Below, piece after piece: positions 17,951 through 26,421 of a stretch of DNA of 46,117 nucleotides (its first letter is position 1; every line of letters begins with the position of its first letter). The notes under the pieces are model-generated. The model had not been told where the DNA came from and did no database searches. It saw only the letters and a program-made list of their open reading frames with translations. The stretch is from CAZYTO01 sp964650405. GTDB lineage: Bacteria; Acidobacteriota; Thermoanaerobaculia; Gp7-AA8. The DNA is taken from the NCBI GenBank assembly GCA_964650405.1, contig CAZYTO010000011.1, positions 1 through 46,117 of the forward strand, given 5' to 3'. The position numbers and the translations under genes were made by a program.

Positions 17951-18063
17951 GCTTAGTCGCTTAGTCGCTGTTCGCAGATTCGCGACCAGCGACCTGCGAA
18001 TAACGCGAATAAGCGAATCAGCGAATCAGCGAATCAGCGAATCAGCGAATAGCGAATCAGCGA
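17951..18063. repeat. Word repeats CGCTTAGT and AGCGAATC
   Basis: About three copies of cgcttagt are followed by a transition (ttcgcagattcgcgaccagcg). Then come at least seven units of gcgaatca / gcgaata up to the ATG of the methyltransferase. The first and last words are partial reverse complements, so a hairpin is possible. It has no SD-like character, so initiation of the next gene is unusual. Confidence 0.8.
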
Positions 18064-18807
18064 ATGTGGTCCCCGAACCAATACGAGAAATTTAAAGACC
18101 AGCGCGCGCAGCCGTTCCATGACCTGCTGGCGCTCGTCGAGCCGCGGCCGGGCATGCGCGTCATCGATCTCGGCTGCGGCACGGGCGAGCTGACGCGGGC
18201 CATGCATGAGCAACTCGAGGCGGCGGAGACGCTCGGCGTCGACAGCTCGCCGCAAATGCTGGCGAAGGCCGCGGCCTTCGCCACGGAAACGCTGCACTTC
18301 GAGGAGCGGCCCATCGAAGACGTGTCGAGCGAACGCCCGTTCGACCTCGTCTTCTCCAATGCCGCCGTTCACTGGGTCGAGGACCATCCGGCCCTCTTCG
18401 CGCGATTGACGAAGCTCGTCGCCGGCGGCGGCCAGCTCGCCATCCAGATGCCGGCGAATCACGACCATCCGTCGCACGTCGTCGCCGCCCAGCTCGCGCC
18501 GCAGTTCGGCATCGTCCCGCGCGTCGTGCCGGTGCTGGCGCCGGAAGCGTACGCCACGCTCCTCCACCACCTCGGCTACACGCGGCAGCACGTCCGCCTG
18601 CAGGCCTACGGTCACGTCCTCGAATCGGCCCGCGGCGTCGTCGAGTGGGTGAAAGGATCGACTTTGACCTGGTACCAGGAACGCCTCGGCGACGCCTGGC
18701 CGGCGTTCCTGGAGAGCTACACCGCCCGTCTGCTCGAAGCGCTCCCTGACGACCGTCCCTTCTTTTTTCCGTTCAAACGCATCCACATCTGGGCACTGCG
18801 AGGCTAA
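18064..18807 (+). CDS. tam: Trans-aconitate 2-methyltransferase-like SAM methyltransferase
   Basis: 247 residues, class I SAM methyltransferase fold. It starts MWSPNQYEKFKDQRAQPFHDLL, typical of Tam. Motif I is VIDLGCGTGELT, followed by LGVDSSPQML and FDLVFSNAAVHWVEDH, and the C-terminal TWYQERL and FFPFKRIHIWALRG match the family. Tam methylates trans-aconitate, an inhibitor of the citrate cycle. The ATG is embedded in the end of the gcgaatca repeat with no SD. The gene symbol is by family resemblance. Confidence 0.85.
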   Translation: MWSPNQYEKFKDQRAQPFHDLLALVEPRPGMRVIDLGCGTGELTRAMHEQLEAAETLGVDSSPQMLAKAAAFATETLHFEERPIEDVSSERPFDLVFSNAAVHWVEDHPALFARLTKLVAGGGQLAIQMPANHDHPSHVVAAQLAPQFGIVPRVVPVLAPEAYATLLHHLGYTRQHVRLQAYGHVLESARGVVEWVKGSTLTWYQERLGDAWPAFLESYTARLLEALPDDRPFFFPFKRIHIWALRG

Positions 18808-19203
18808 GGACAGCCGCGGCCCGCCCAAGCCTCGAGTCGGGCTCCGCCGTACGAACGCACGCTGTGGCGAGGGTTGCGGCCGGTCGCGGGATCACGACGC
18901 TGCGAGAGAGGAGCCGCCCGCCCCGGATGCGTCGTTCGTGATGCCTCCCACCGCTGTCAAGAAATACTGCGCCGTCAGGCGAATCGTGCCTTTCTTGACA
19001 CCCTCTTGACCAGCTAACTTCATACAAATCAATCACTTCACTCTGCGCCACGTTTGGCGGCCCGCTTGAACTCTGCCTGCCCCGAAAGGAGGTGGTTGTT
19101 AGAGCGACGGTCAACCAGAGGTGAAGGTTCAAAAGGTTCTTATGTGAGTCAAGTCAGCCATTTCGGAAACCACCAACGCAGTAGGAAAGGAGATCCCTGA
19201 ATC
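18808..19203 (+). promoter_or_regulatory. Leader region with possible promoter and 34-codon upstream ORF
   Basis: There is no confident gene in these 396 bases. A perfect TTGACA lies at 18995-19000, but the -10 candidate (ttcata, 19019-19024, spacing 18) is poor. At 19086-19092 stands a full-length SD (aaaggagg). An in-frame TTG at 19096 opens a 34-residue Arg/Ser/Gly-rich ORF (LLERRSTRGEGSKGS...) whose TGA at 19198-19200 is three bases before the ATG of the ComEA-like gene. The SD-TTG spacing is short, so a leader peptide is only a possibility. Confidence 0.3.
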
Positions 19204-19479
19204 ATGCGGAAGTCCCTTCATGCACTCGCGGCCATGCTCATCGTGGCCATCTTCACCACGGCGGCCTATGCTGCCGAGAGCCACGCAGCCGCGGCGCCGG
19301 CCGGCGTGGTCAACATCAATACCGCCGACGCGGCGCAGCTTGCCCTCCTTCCGCGCGTCGGCGCCAAGGCCGCGCAGCGCATCGTCGACTACCGGAAAGA
19401 GCACGGCGCCTTCAAGACGACCTCGGACCTGATGCAGGTCAAAGGCTTCGGACAGTATCCCCGGCTCGCCGTTGCGTAA
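19204..19479 (+). CDS. ComEA-like helix-hairpin-helix protein, C-terminus odd
   Basis: 91 residues: a signal peptide (MRKSLHALAAMLIVAIFTTAAYA), then VNINTADAAQLALLPRVGAKAAQRIVDYRKEHGAFKTTSDLMQVKGFG. This is the tandem HhH DNA-binding unit of ComEA proteins, which bind incoming DNA in the periplasm. Normally about 12 more residues follow (GIGEK..KL.PY). Here the frame continues QYPRLAVA and stops. In the +1 frame just beyond lies KLLKVQYAKPA, which resembles the missing tail, so about 22 inserted bases or a frameshift may have cut it. A good SD (GGAGAT) lies 9 bases upstream. Confidence 0.8.
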   Translation: MRKSLHALAAMLIVAIFTTAAYAAESHAAAAPAGVVNINTADAAQLALLPRVGAKAAQRIVDYRKEHGAFKTTSDLMQVKGFGQYPRLAVA

Positions 19480-19583
19480 GTTACTGAAAGTACAGTACGC
19501 CAAACCCGCTCGAACAGCAGAAAACTCCCGGTGGACACACGTATCCCACACGCGAAAGGAGCGGGTTTCGAGAAGGAGATGGG

Positions 19584-19853
19584 ATGGTCACGGTCAGCTC
19601 GTTCATGGTTGTTTCTGCGCACTGTGCCGCGTGCGGCACGGAGGCCTCGCCTTGGTTCGTGTCTACCGACGAAGCACAAGGCGATGACGTCGCCTACGTG
19701 ACATGGCTCGATGCAGCATGCGAAACATGCGGCTTGACACCTCGCAAGGTCCTCCGAAGGCCATCCACCGACGGTGCCGCCTCGACGTCGATCGCCTCGA
19801 ATGAGGCCAACTCGTACTGGAGAACGTTCCCGCTCCAGCGTTCGGGAAGGTAA
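19584..19853 (+). CDS. Small CxxC zinc-ribbon-like protein
   Basis: 89 residues with two Cys pairs, HCAACG (about 13-18) and ACETCG (about 45-50), spaced like a zinc ribbon: MVTVSSFMVVSAHCAACGTEASPWFVSTDEAQGDD. A strong SD (AAGGAGATGG) precedes the ATG. The last 53 codons are antisense to the end of the B12 radical SAM gene, so one of the two 3' ends is probably longer than the functional protein. Residues 65-89 look like shadow sequence. Function unknown. Confidence 0.5.
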   Translation: MVTVSSFMVVSAHCAACGTEASPWFVSTDEAQGDDVAYVTWLDAACETCGLTPRKVLRRPSTDGAASTSIASNEANSYWRTFPLQRSGR

Positions 19854-21364
19854 CGAGCTTTGAACCAGGGATCGACCACGATGCGCGTCTGATTGCGCGC
19901 AGGTTCCGCGTTCTTCGCGTTCACGATCGCGACCGCGCTCCGGAGGATGTTGTAACAGTGACGGGGGGTCATGTGCTGCGGCGTCGGCGAGCCGGCGCCC
20001 TCGAACGCGCGGAGGATCGGATGAAAACAGCGAGGGTCCCGGTCGGCGAACGCGCGTACCCATGCCGCGTCGAAGTACCCTCCGTGGAGCGGCCCGCGAA
20101 CCGGCCGCAAAAAAGCAAACCGCGGCGCCTCGGCGAACGGCACGCCTGGGATGAACCGGAGGATGTTCATCGAGACGTACGTTGGGTCGAGTTCGCGCAC
20201 GGCGAATTCGATCGATGCGATGCTGTCTTCGAGTGTGTCGGGCCGCCAATCGAACTTCCGTTCATGATCCGGGATGTCGGGCAGTTGGGTTTCGTCGCGG
20301 CGCGCCATGCCGTGGATCAGGAACGCGCAGACTTGGATACCGAGCCGGTTTTTGATCGCATAGGAGCGACGGTAAGTGTCGCGGTACGCCACCGGATCAT
20401 CCGTCTTGTTCGCACCGAGGAGGATCTCCGGGACGGCGCTCTCGAGCCCCGAGAACATGTACACGCAGCCGTTCGCAACGAGCTCCGTGATGATCCGCTC
20501 GTCCTCGCAATCCGGTCGGGTGTGGCAGCCGAAAACGAGGCCGTACTTCTTGCAGAGGCGCGCGAGTGCGATCGCATGTTCCGGCACCCTGGTGAACGTG
20601 TCGTCGTCGAAGTAGATCGCTTCGTAGCCGAAGCTGGCAGCCCGTCGTAACGTCGCGTCAACCGAGGCGATACTCCGGCGGCGTTCGCCGCGCCGGTCCT
20701 CGCCGCGCTTGTTCGTCCCCGAAAAACAGAAGAAACACGCGTTGTGGCATCCGAACGCGGTCATCAGCTGAAACGTTCGAAGACGCCTCCCGTTCGGAGC
20801 CTTGAAGATCTCGAAGTCGTACGAAGGGTCGTACGGCAAATCAGGGTCGTAGCTATCCGGAAGTTCGGCGGCCGACGGTCGGCCGGCGATGACCTTCCCG
20901 CCATCGCAGAAGAGCGCGCCCGGTACCTCCTCCCGATTCGAATCCCACCGCGCTCGGCCGACGAGATCGGCGATAGCGGTGATTGCCGTGAGTCCCTCGC
21001 CGGCGATCACCACATCGATGATGTCGTCGTGGAGCGGATAGAGGTACTGACTCGCCGCCGTCGCATGGTTCCCGCCAAGGACCGTGATGGCCTCGGGCTG
21101 GTAGAACTTCGCGATCTTGAAGAGCTTCAGGGCGTCGTTGATCTGGATTGAGAGCGACGAGCCGCCAATGACCTGGGGTTGGAATGCTTTCACGAGCCGT
21201 ACGAAGGCCCGCACACCCGCGATATCGACGTCGATCACCTTCACGTCGTGCCCGGCCCGGCGCAAGACAGCGGAGAGGTAGTAGATCGGCGGCCGGCCAG
21301 GATAAGTGCGCTCACGGAGCGGAGGGGAGAAGAGGAGGACGCGGGTGCGAGTCTCGGGGATCAT
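19694..21364 (-). CDS. B12-binding radical SAM protein
   Basis: 556 residues. The N-terminal cobalamin-binding Rossmann domain reads RVLLFSPPLRERTYPGRPPIYYLSAVLRRAGHDVKVIDVD, with VLGGNHATA and DVVIAGEG. The radical SAM domain follows, with cluster ligands in FGCHNACFFCF (C-x3-C-x2-C) and later FDDDTF and ESAVPEILLGANK. Such enzymes methylate unactivated carbons or build natural products; the substrate is unknown. ATG at 21364 begins the canonical N-terminus, five bases after the stop of the cupin-HTH gene, so the two form an operon. Its C-terminal 50 codons overlap a zinc-ribbon ORF on the other strand. Confidence 0.9.
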   Translation of the reverse strand: MIPETRTRVLLFSPPLRERTYPGRPPIYYLSAVLRRAGHDVKVIDVDIAGVRAFVRLVKAFQPQVIGGSSLSIQINDALKLFKIAKFYQPEAITVLGGNHATAASQYLYPLHDDIIDVVIAGEGLTAITAIADLVGRARWDSNREEVPGALFCDGGKVIAGRPSAAELPDSYDPDLPYDPSYDFEIFKAPNGRRLRTFQLMTAFGCHNACFFCFSGTNKRGEDRRGERRRSIASVDATLRRAASFGYEAIYFDDDTFTRVPEHAIALARLCKKYGLVFGCHTRPDCEDERIITELVANGCVYMFSGLESAVPEILLGANKTDDPVAYRDTYRRSYAIKNRLGIQVCAFLIHGMARRDETQLPDIPDHERKFDWRPDTLEDSIASIEFAVRELDPTYVSMNILRFIPGVPFAEAPRFAFLRPVRGPLHGGYFDAAWVRAFADRDPRCFHPILRAFEGAGSPTPQHMTPRHCYNILRSAVAIVNAKNAEPARNQTRIVVDPWFKARYLPERWSGNVLQYELASFEAIDVEAAPSVDGLRRTLRGVKPHVSHAASSHVT

Positions 21365-21369
21365 GATGA

Positions 21370-23082
21370 TCAGCCCGCCTTGAGCTTCGGGGCGAGGGTG
21401 TGGGGCACCGCATCTTCGGCATCGTCCACCTCCAACCACTGTTTCGGGAGGGTGGCGTCACCACGAGTCGTAACCGCCACGACCCGCGCGGTGTTTCCCG
21501 CCGCCGAGAGTACTGCGTGCGGAAGGGCGGCGTTGAAGTGGAACGCCTGCCGGGCTTCAACCCGGTCGTGCCAGAGAAGCTGACGCCGCTTCAAGCGCTC
21601 GATGGTCTGCTGCGAGATGCAAAGGTGATCGCCGCGGCCGAAGTTAAACCCGCTCTCTTCAGGCCGGTCAAGATGAGTCATGAAGTCGTGGACGAGTTCG
21701 AGTGCCAGAAGCAGCGGATCGGGCGCGACGTACACGTCGACCGCCCCCTCAAGCGGCAAGAGGACCACATCCCCTTCGCCCTCCCGAAAAGAAATGATGT
21801 CGGAGGCCTCGGGAGGGTTGAAGAGATGCGCCACGACCGCATACGGTGGCTCCTCGCACCGGGCCGATTCCTGTTCCTTCAGATCGGGTCGCCGCATCGC
21901 CGAGACGTCCAATCCATGGAGCGCGAGCGGCTCGCGGGGGAAGAGTTCGGTGAGGGGAAGATCGAGCGCCTCCGCGTATTCGGCGACCAGCTGCAGATGG
22001 GCGTTCGCCAAGGCGTCGTTCTCGATCTTGCCGATGATGTTCGCCGTGATGCCGCGCCCGCGGGTCTTCAGCTTCTGAATCTCCTTGGCGGAGAGTCCGA
22101 ACCCGTCGCGGCGCCGGCGAAGACGCTTTCCGAGGAGATAGCCGATGCGCTCGGACGTGACCTTGGGGCGCGTCTTCTTCGGCTCTGGCGCCTCAACTCC
22201 CGCCTTCGGCTTCCGCCGCCGCCGAGTTTCGATGAAGGGGTACGAGCCTCCGGGCACGCTGTCGCGGTTCTCCGATCGGAACGCCACCGGTTTGCGGTAC
22301 ATCTGGTTCGGCGACGCACCCACAAAGAATGCCACCGTGTCTTGGGGAGCGAACCAGTAGTGCGGGTTCAAGCCATCGATGATGAAAAACTGGTTTACCT
22401 CGAGCGGGATCGGCTGCAGTACCCGGGCGTAGGGGTCTGCTTCGCCATGGAGGTAGAGCGGGAGGGAGCCGGCGCCGGCCGCCTTGCCGTCAGCGTGGCC
22501 GAGGTAGAGAACAAACTCGTCAGAGTCGTGCGCGACGAGACGATTCACGATCGCTGACGGGTCGCTCGGCAAGACACTGTCCGAGACGTAGAAGTAACTC
22601 ACCATCTTGCTGCCGTAGAGCTGACTGCTCACCGGCAACTCCCAGTGCGGGCTACCCTCAGCGTGGCCAGTGCGGACGAGTTGGCCGATCCGATCCAGCT
22701 CCGAGGGCGACTGTTCGGGCATCGAGACCGGTTCCATCCGCGCCATCCGGGCGAGCGTCTCGCGATCGGTGAGGATGCGGACGATGTGCTGGATGGTCGC
22801 ATAGCGCCGGATAAGTGTCTTGGGAACCGCAGGCAAGTCGGCGGCCGCCTTGATGAGGTAGGTCCTCAGCGAGCCGATGACGCGGCCGAACTCTGGCGCG
22901 GTGAGATCGTCCACGTCGGCGGTAAGGATTTCCGTGATGGAGATCCACGGCGACCGCCCACCGGCGCGGCGGACATCCTCGCGGAGGCCGTCAAGGGTTA
23001 GCCGTCGCGCCTCAAGGCGCGCAACCCGCGCCAGGACATCGATGATCGCTCCGCCAACTCTTCGGCCAGCCATCTCAGCCAC
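21370..23082 (-). CDS. XRE-type regulator flanked by two cupin-like domains
   Basis: 570 residues. A helical N-terminus (about 1-130) is followed by a cupin-like domain at about 160-270 (HDSDEFVLYLG ... NQFFIIDGLNPHYWFAP). A basic Pro/Arg/Lys linker leads to an XRE HTH at about 315-385 (GLSAKEIQKLKTRG, ITANIIGKIENDA, LQLVAEYAEALDLPLTELFP). A second cupin-like domain follows (DVVLLPLEGAVDVYV ... FNAALPHAVLSAAGNTARVVAVTT). A DNA-binding domain between two potential small-molecule sensors is uncommon. Start: GTG 23082 or ATG 23073, neither with a clear SD. It is the first gene of the operon with the B12 radical SAM enzyme, so it is its likely regulator. Confidence 0.78.
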   Translation of the reverse strand: MAEMAGRRVGGAIIDVLARVARLEARRLTLDGLREDVRRAGGRSPWISITEILTADVDDLTAPEFGRVIGSLRTYLIKAAADLPAVPKTLIRRYATIQHIVRILTDRETLARMARMEPVSMPEQSPSELDRIGQLVRTGHAEGSPHWELPVSSQLYGSKMVSYFYVSDSVLPSDPSAIVNRLVAHDSDEFVLYLGHADGKAAGAGSLPLYLHGEADPYARVLQPIPLEVNQFFIIDGLNPHYWFAPQDTVAFFVGASPNQMYRKPVAFRSENRDSVPGGSYPFIETRRRRKPKAGVEAPEPKKTRPKVTSERIGYLLGKRLRRRRDGFGLSAKEIQKLKTRGRGITANIIGKIENDALANAHLQLVAEYAEALDLPLTELFPREPLALHGLDVSAMRRPDLKEQESARCEEPPYAVVAHLFNPPEASDIISFREGEGDVVLLPLEGAVDVYVAPDPLLLALELVHDFMTHLDRPEESGFNFGRGDHLCISQQTIERLKRRQLLWHDRVEARQAFHFNAALPHAVLSAAGNTARVVAVTTRGDATLPKQWLEVDDAEDAVPHTLAPKLKAG

Positions 23083-23134
23083 TTAAGAGTACCTGATCGT
23101 GAGCCGACAAAATATGTCTTTCGAGCGGATCAGG

Positions 23135-23144
23135 NNNNNNNNNN
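23135..23144. other. Scaffold gap (10 N)
   Basis: Ten unresolved bases. Sequence on the two sides differs in character (word-repeat spacers only on the left, mobile-element genes only on the right), so linkage rests on scaffolding. The flanks 23083-23134 and 23145-23354 hold no gene I can support. The right flank is AT-richer and may hold the promoter of the operon at 23436. Confidence 0.95.
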
Positions 23145-23354
23145 TCTGAAAAGACGTCACAGCCCTACAGTGAGATAGAAAAACAGGTATCAACTGTTTA
23201 GGCGCGAACATTGCACGCATCCTTGAACAGCGATGAATAAGAAAAACTTTCTAGCACGTTGCGTTACAATTTATAACGTGATGAAGCGCACTACATTCGG
23301 TGATGGCACTTCTCTTGATCAACCCATGAACAGCGCAGCGAACGACAAGAAATC

Positions 23355-23407
23355 AGCCCAGGCAACCGAAGTAAGCGGAAGCCTGGGCTCGTTCAGCTTG
23401 GCTGAAC
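23355..23407 (+). promoter_or_regulatory. Two tandem hairpins in operon leader
   Basis: The first stem, agcccaggc/gcctgggct (23355-23363 with 23381-23389), has a 17-base loop. The second stem, gttcagc/gctgaac (23391-23397 with 23401-23407), has a 3-base loop. Both are perfect and end 28 bases before the ATG of the first gene of the eight-gene operon. No T-run follows, so a structured leader or protein-binding site is more likely than a terminator. Confidence 0.5.
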
Positions 23408-23435
23408 GGCTGCGCGCAAGAAAGGACCTCTTGCG

Positions 23436-24440
23436 ATGTCAGCCGACAACCAAGCCACCGATAATTTTACGGAAGTAAATACGCGTGTCAACGGCTGGCT
23501 CCCGGACCTCACCGGCCCGGTCGAAGTCGCCTACGACGGCGCAGCCCAGCGCCTCCTCCGCGCGCGCCTCCCGCTTCCCAGCGGTGAAACCTGCTTCCTG
23601 ACCATGTCGGTCAACGCCGTTGTCTGGCTCTCCGGCGTCCTCTTCACCGCCGTTCTCCTCACCGTCCTCCTGATCGCCACGTTCAGCTGCGGCAAGCCCG
23701 AGACCACGCTTACGAAGTCTGCGTCGCAGGTCGCGATCGTCGATACGCGTCCCATCGCCACGAGTCCGCTTCGCATCTGCGTTCTGCAGGACAAGACCGG
23801 CTCGTCCCTCGAAACCCGTACGCCGCTCATAACCGAAGACCAACTTGAACAACTAACGCACCTTTGTTTCGGTGCCGGCGGCGAAGTTACGTTCGGCATC
23901 ATCCGCGACGAGAGCAACCAGCTCTTCGTCCGCTTCACGCTGGAGCCGCCACCCCACCAGCCGGTCCGGGCGACGGTGCATGTCGAAAATCCGATCGCCT
24001 TCGAAGCTGCCGACCGCAAGGCCCAGCAGGAGTACGACGAGGCGAGCGTCACCTACAACAAAACCTTCGCCGCATGGCAGAACACGGCCAAAGAGCGCGA
24101 ACGCACCTTCCTCGGCGACGTGAGGCAGCTTCTCGCGAGTGCGCCCGACGCCCGACACACTGATATCAATGGTGGTGTAGGCCGGGCGGATCTGTTCCTG
24201 GCCGAGGACGACAACGCGTTCCGCGGCCCGACGCACCGCTACCTCGTCATCGTGAGCGACGGCGAGGACAACGTGCGGAGACCTGCGCCCACCTTCACCT
24301 CGGGCGCGACGGTGATCGTCGTGAACGGCGTGGGCTCGGTCGGAACCCTGGCGCCGCTCCATCCCCACCGCTTCGAGAACATCGGAGCTGCCTTGAACTT
24401 CATCACATCAAAGGAGGCTGCGGCTCCCGGTTCGCGCTGA
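23436..24440 (+). CDS. Membrane-anchored VWA-like protein
   Basis: 334 residues. There is one transmembrane helix (about 57-82, AVVWLSGVLFTAVLLTVLLIATFSC). The extracytoplasmic part has a von Willebrand A-like layout. ICVLQDKTGSS offers D119-x-T121-x-S123 as a MIDAS-like metal site, ADLFLAEDD lies between, and YLVIVSDGEDN (D275) is the third strand. A helical Glu/Arg-rich insertion lies at about 190-235. VWA proteins commonly partner AAA+ ATPases, and one is encoded three genes downstream. AAGGA precedes the ATG. It is the first gene of the operon, behind tandem hairpins. The family is not recognised beyond this; the VWA assignment rests on motif pattern only. Confidence 0.7.
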   Translation: MSADNQATDNFTEVNTRVNGWLPDLTGPVEVAYDGAAQRLLRARLPLPSGETCFLTMSVNAVVWLSGVLFTAVLLTVLLIATFSCGKPETTLTKSASQVAIVDTRPIATSPLRICVLQDKTGSSLETRTPLITEDQLEQLTHLCFGAGGEVTFGIIRDESNQLFVRFTLEPPPHQPVRATVHVENPIAFEAADRKAQQEYDEASVTYNKTFAAWQNTAKERERTFLGDVRQLLASAPDARHTDINGGVGRADLFLAEDDNAFRGPTHRYLVIVSDGEDNVRRPAPTFTSGATVIVVNGVGSVGTLAPLHPHRFENIGAALNFITSKEAAAPGSR

Positions 24441-24468
24441 GGGCTGCCCGCAAGGAAGGAGTTACCCA

Positions 24469-25536
24469 ATGCCCCGCCGAGAAACAAGCGAAGAGATGCG
24501 CGCGCGACACCGTCGCGAGCAGGCACGCGCAAGCAGCCACGCCCTCATACACGGTGCGCTCGATGGCATGCACGACGCGAAGGATGACCTCTTGAACGCC
24601 GAGCGCAGCACGAGGCGCCTGGAACGCCAGCGACGTCGGATACTCGTTCGGCACGCCGAGATTGCGCGAGGCGGCTTGCGCGCGACCGTGCGCTCGCTCT
24701 TCGTCCTCCTGTTTCTTCCCGCAGTGCTCGTTATTGACCTGCTGCTCGCCGGCGGCACGATCGACTTTCTTGTCAGCCAGTCGCCGGCCGTGACGAGGAT
24801 CGTCCCGATCTTCGTCCTGAAGTTCTTCGCCCTGGCCGCGTTCCTCATGGTCGAGATCATGGTCGCGATCTCCATCTCGGAAGCTCGTGATCACGGTTCC
24901 CGGCGCATGTTCATCTCCCTCGTCATCTTCGCGGTCGTGATTGCGGGAGCGATGGCGTTCATGAGCTTCGTGGTAGCGACCTCCAACAACTACAAGTTGA
25001 ACCTCTCCGGCGCGGCCGGAGGACTGCCGTGGATTGCCGCGGTACTCACGCTCGCTCTTCACAGCTTGGCGATGTACCACGGCGATGCCGTTCGGGACAC
25101 TCCGGGCTTCGTCTCCCTCTGGGGGCAGCTTGGCGTGGTCGCAAGAAGGCAATCGGCTGCGCGCAACCGCGCCGAGCAGTCGGATCCCGCCGTCCGCGAC
25201 AATTACCGCCGCCACACTGTCGGGATCGACCGCCACAACGCGCTCTACCCAGAAAGTCCGGCGCGCTTTGGACCGATCGATGCCGAGCTCGAGGCTTTGC
25301 TCCGGACGATGTACTCGCCTGGGGAGTTGGCCCGCTGGCTTGGCCCGAAGGACTCTCCCCCGGAGCCGCCAGCGCAGCCGCAGCAAGCACCCCCACCAAC
25401 GCCACCAATCCCGTCCGATGCCACGACTGCGCCGTCCACGCAGGCCGCAGGCGACCCAAACGTAGACGAAGCGTACTCGACGCTCCTCGCCGAAGAGGAA
25501 GCGCGCGCAGCCGATTCAGAAATCAAAGTTGAGTAA
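24469..25536 (+). CDS. Four-helix membrane protein with charged N-terminus
   Basis: 355 residues. A basic helical N-terminus (1-70, RARHRREQARA, ERQRRRILVRHAEIARGG) is probably cytosolic and coiled. Four membrane segments follow (about 74-95, 112-137, 146-171, 186-205). The C-terminal cytosolic domain has a Pro/Gln-rich stretch (about 310-335) and an acidic tail. A good SD (AAGGAG, 7 bases before the ATG). It lies 28 bases after the VWA-like gene. No known family is recognised. The topology suggests the membrane platform of the complex. Confidence 0.8.
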   Translation: MPRRETSEEMRARHRREQARASSHALIHGALDGMHDAKDDLLNAERSTRRLERQRRRILVRHAEIARGGLRATVRSLFVLLFLPAVLVIDLLLAGGTIDFLVSQSPAVTRIVPIFVLKFFALAAFLMVEIMVAISISEARDHGSRRMFISLVIFAVVIAGAMAFMSFVVATSNNYKLNLSGAAGGLPWIAAVLTLALHSLAMYHGDAVRDTPGFVSLWGQLGVVARRQSAARNRAEQSDPAVRDNYRRHTVGIDRHNALYPESPARFGPIDAELEALLRTMYSPGELARWLGPKDSPPEPPAQPQQAPPPTPPIPSDATTAPSTQAAGDPNVDEAYSTLLAEEEARAADSEIKVE

Positions 25537-25546
25537 AGGAGGAACC

Positions 25547-26421
25547 ATGAGCGCCATAACGAGTATCGGAATTCTCGTCGCCCTCGCGGGGCTCGCCAAG
25601 GCCATCCAGCCGCTCGGCGCGCGCCTCCGCGATGCCGCAAAGCAGCACCACAACGTCTTCGGCGAGGCGACACGCCGCGCGCTTCAGGTCGCCGCCAGCG
25701 CACCGCGCCTGGCCGAATTGCCCTCGCCGCGCGTCGCCGCCGAGGAACTTCGCCGTCTTGAAGTGAAAGCGGCAGCCGACTTGCGGAGCGCCAGCCACGC
25801 CAAGACGCTCGACAATCAGAAGACCGCCACCATTGCCGCGGTCCTTCAAGCGCCGCTTGTTGTCGAAGACACCGGGGCGGTGCACGCCGCCATCGCGGCG
25901 ATCGAGGCGGCGAGGAGCAACCGCGAGCTGGCCGCGGCGCGCGCCGACCTTCACGACCTCGTCGCTGCCGGACACCGCACGGCGTGGCTCGCGGGCCTTC
26001 AGGATGTCACCCAACGCGCCTTCAAGGCCATCGGCTTCCAGCCGCTGCGGGCCGAGGCGCTGTCCGACCGCGAAGTGCGGCTGAGCGCCGTGGACGGCGA
26101 CGGCAAGGTGCTCGTGTCGGAGCTGAAGGTCGCCAAGGACGGCACGCCCTCCATGGCCACGGAAGTCGTGAACGGCTGCGGCCCGGAATGCGAAGGCATC
26201 CTCCAGCGCTTCGAGGCCGCGCTCGCCGAGCACGTCCGCGGCGTAACAGCGGTCCGCAAGCCGACGGGCGGCGTCTTGCAGCTCGAAGCCGCCAAAGCCT
26301 TCGTTCGGCGCCATGTCCGCCGGGCGCCGCTTGCATCGTCCGCCGCGTCCTCTTGCTCAACTACAACGTCAACTTCACGAACGACAACATCAACATCTTC
26401 GCCGAGACGGTCGCGCCGTGA
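25547..26421 (+). CDS. AAA+-associated protein (DUF2997-like part), apparent frameshift
   Basis: About 290 residues. A hydrophobic N-terminus (SIGILVALAGLAKAIQPLG) and a helical middle lead to a C-terminal segment: REVRLSAVDGDGKVLVSEL ... TEVVNGCGPECEGILQRFEAAL. This resembles the small DUF1257/DUF2997-type proteins encoded beside Ycf46-like AAA ATPases (family resemblance only). The ATG at 25547 has GGAGGA. Up to about 26325 the +2 frame codes. Beyond, that frame turns into Ser/Thr low complexity, while another frame reads LLLNYNVNFTNDNINIFAE with every third base G or C and stops at 26421. The end in the original frame is 26455. So there is a frameshift, real or a sequence error, near 26310-26345. 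Confidence 0.65.

Noticed and set aside
17951..18063. Possible CRISPR array
   Set aside because: Units are 8-9 bases without spacers; simple word repeats, and no cas genes are present.
23233..23478. 81-codon ORF after the gap
   Set aside because: No SD, spans the two hairpins and overlaps the next gene in another frame.
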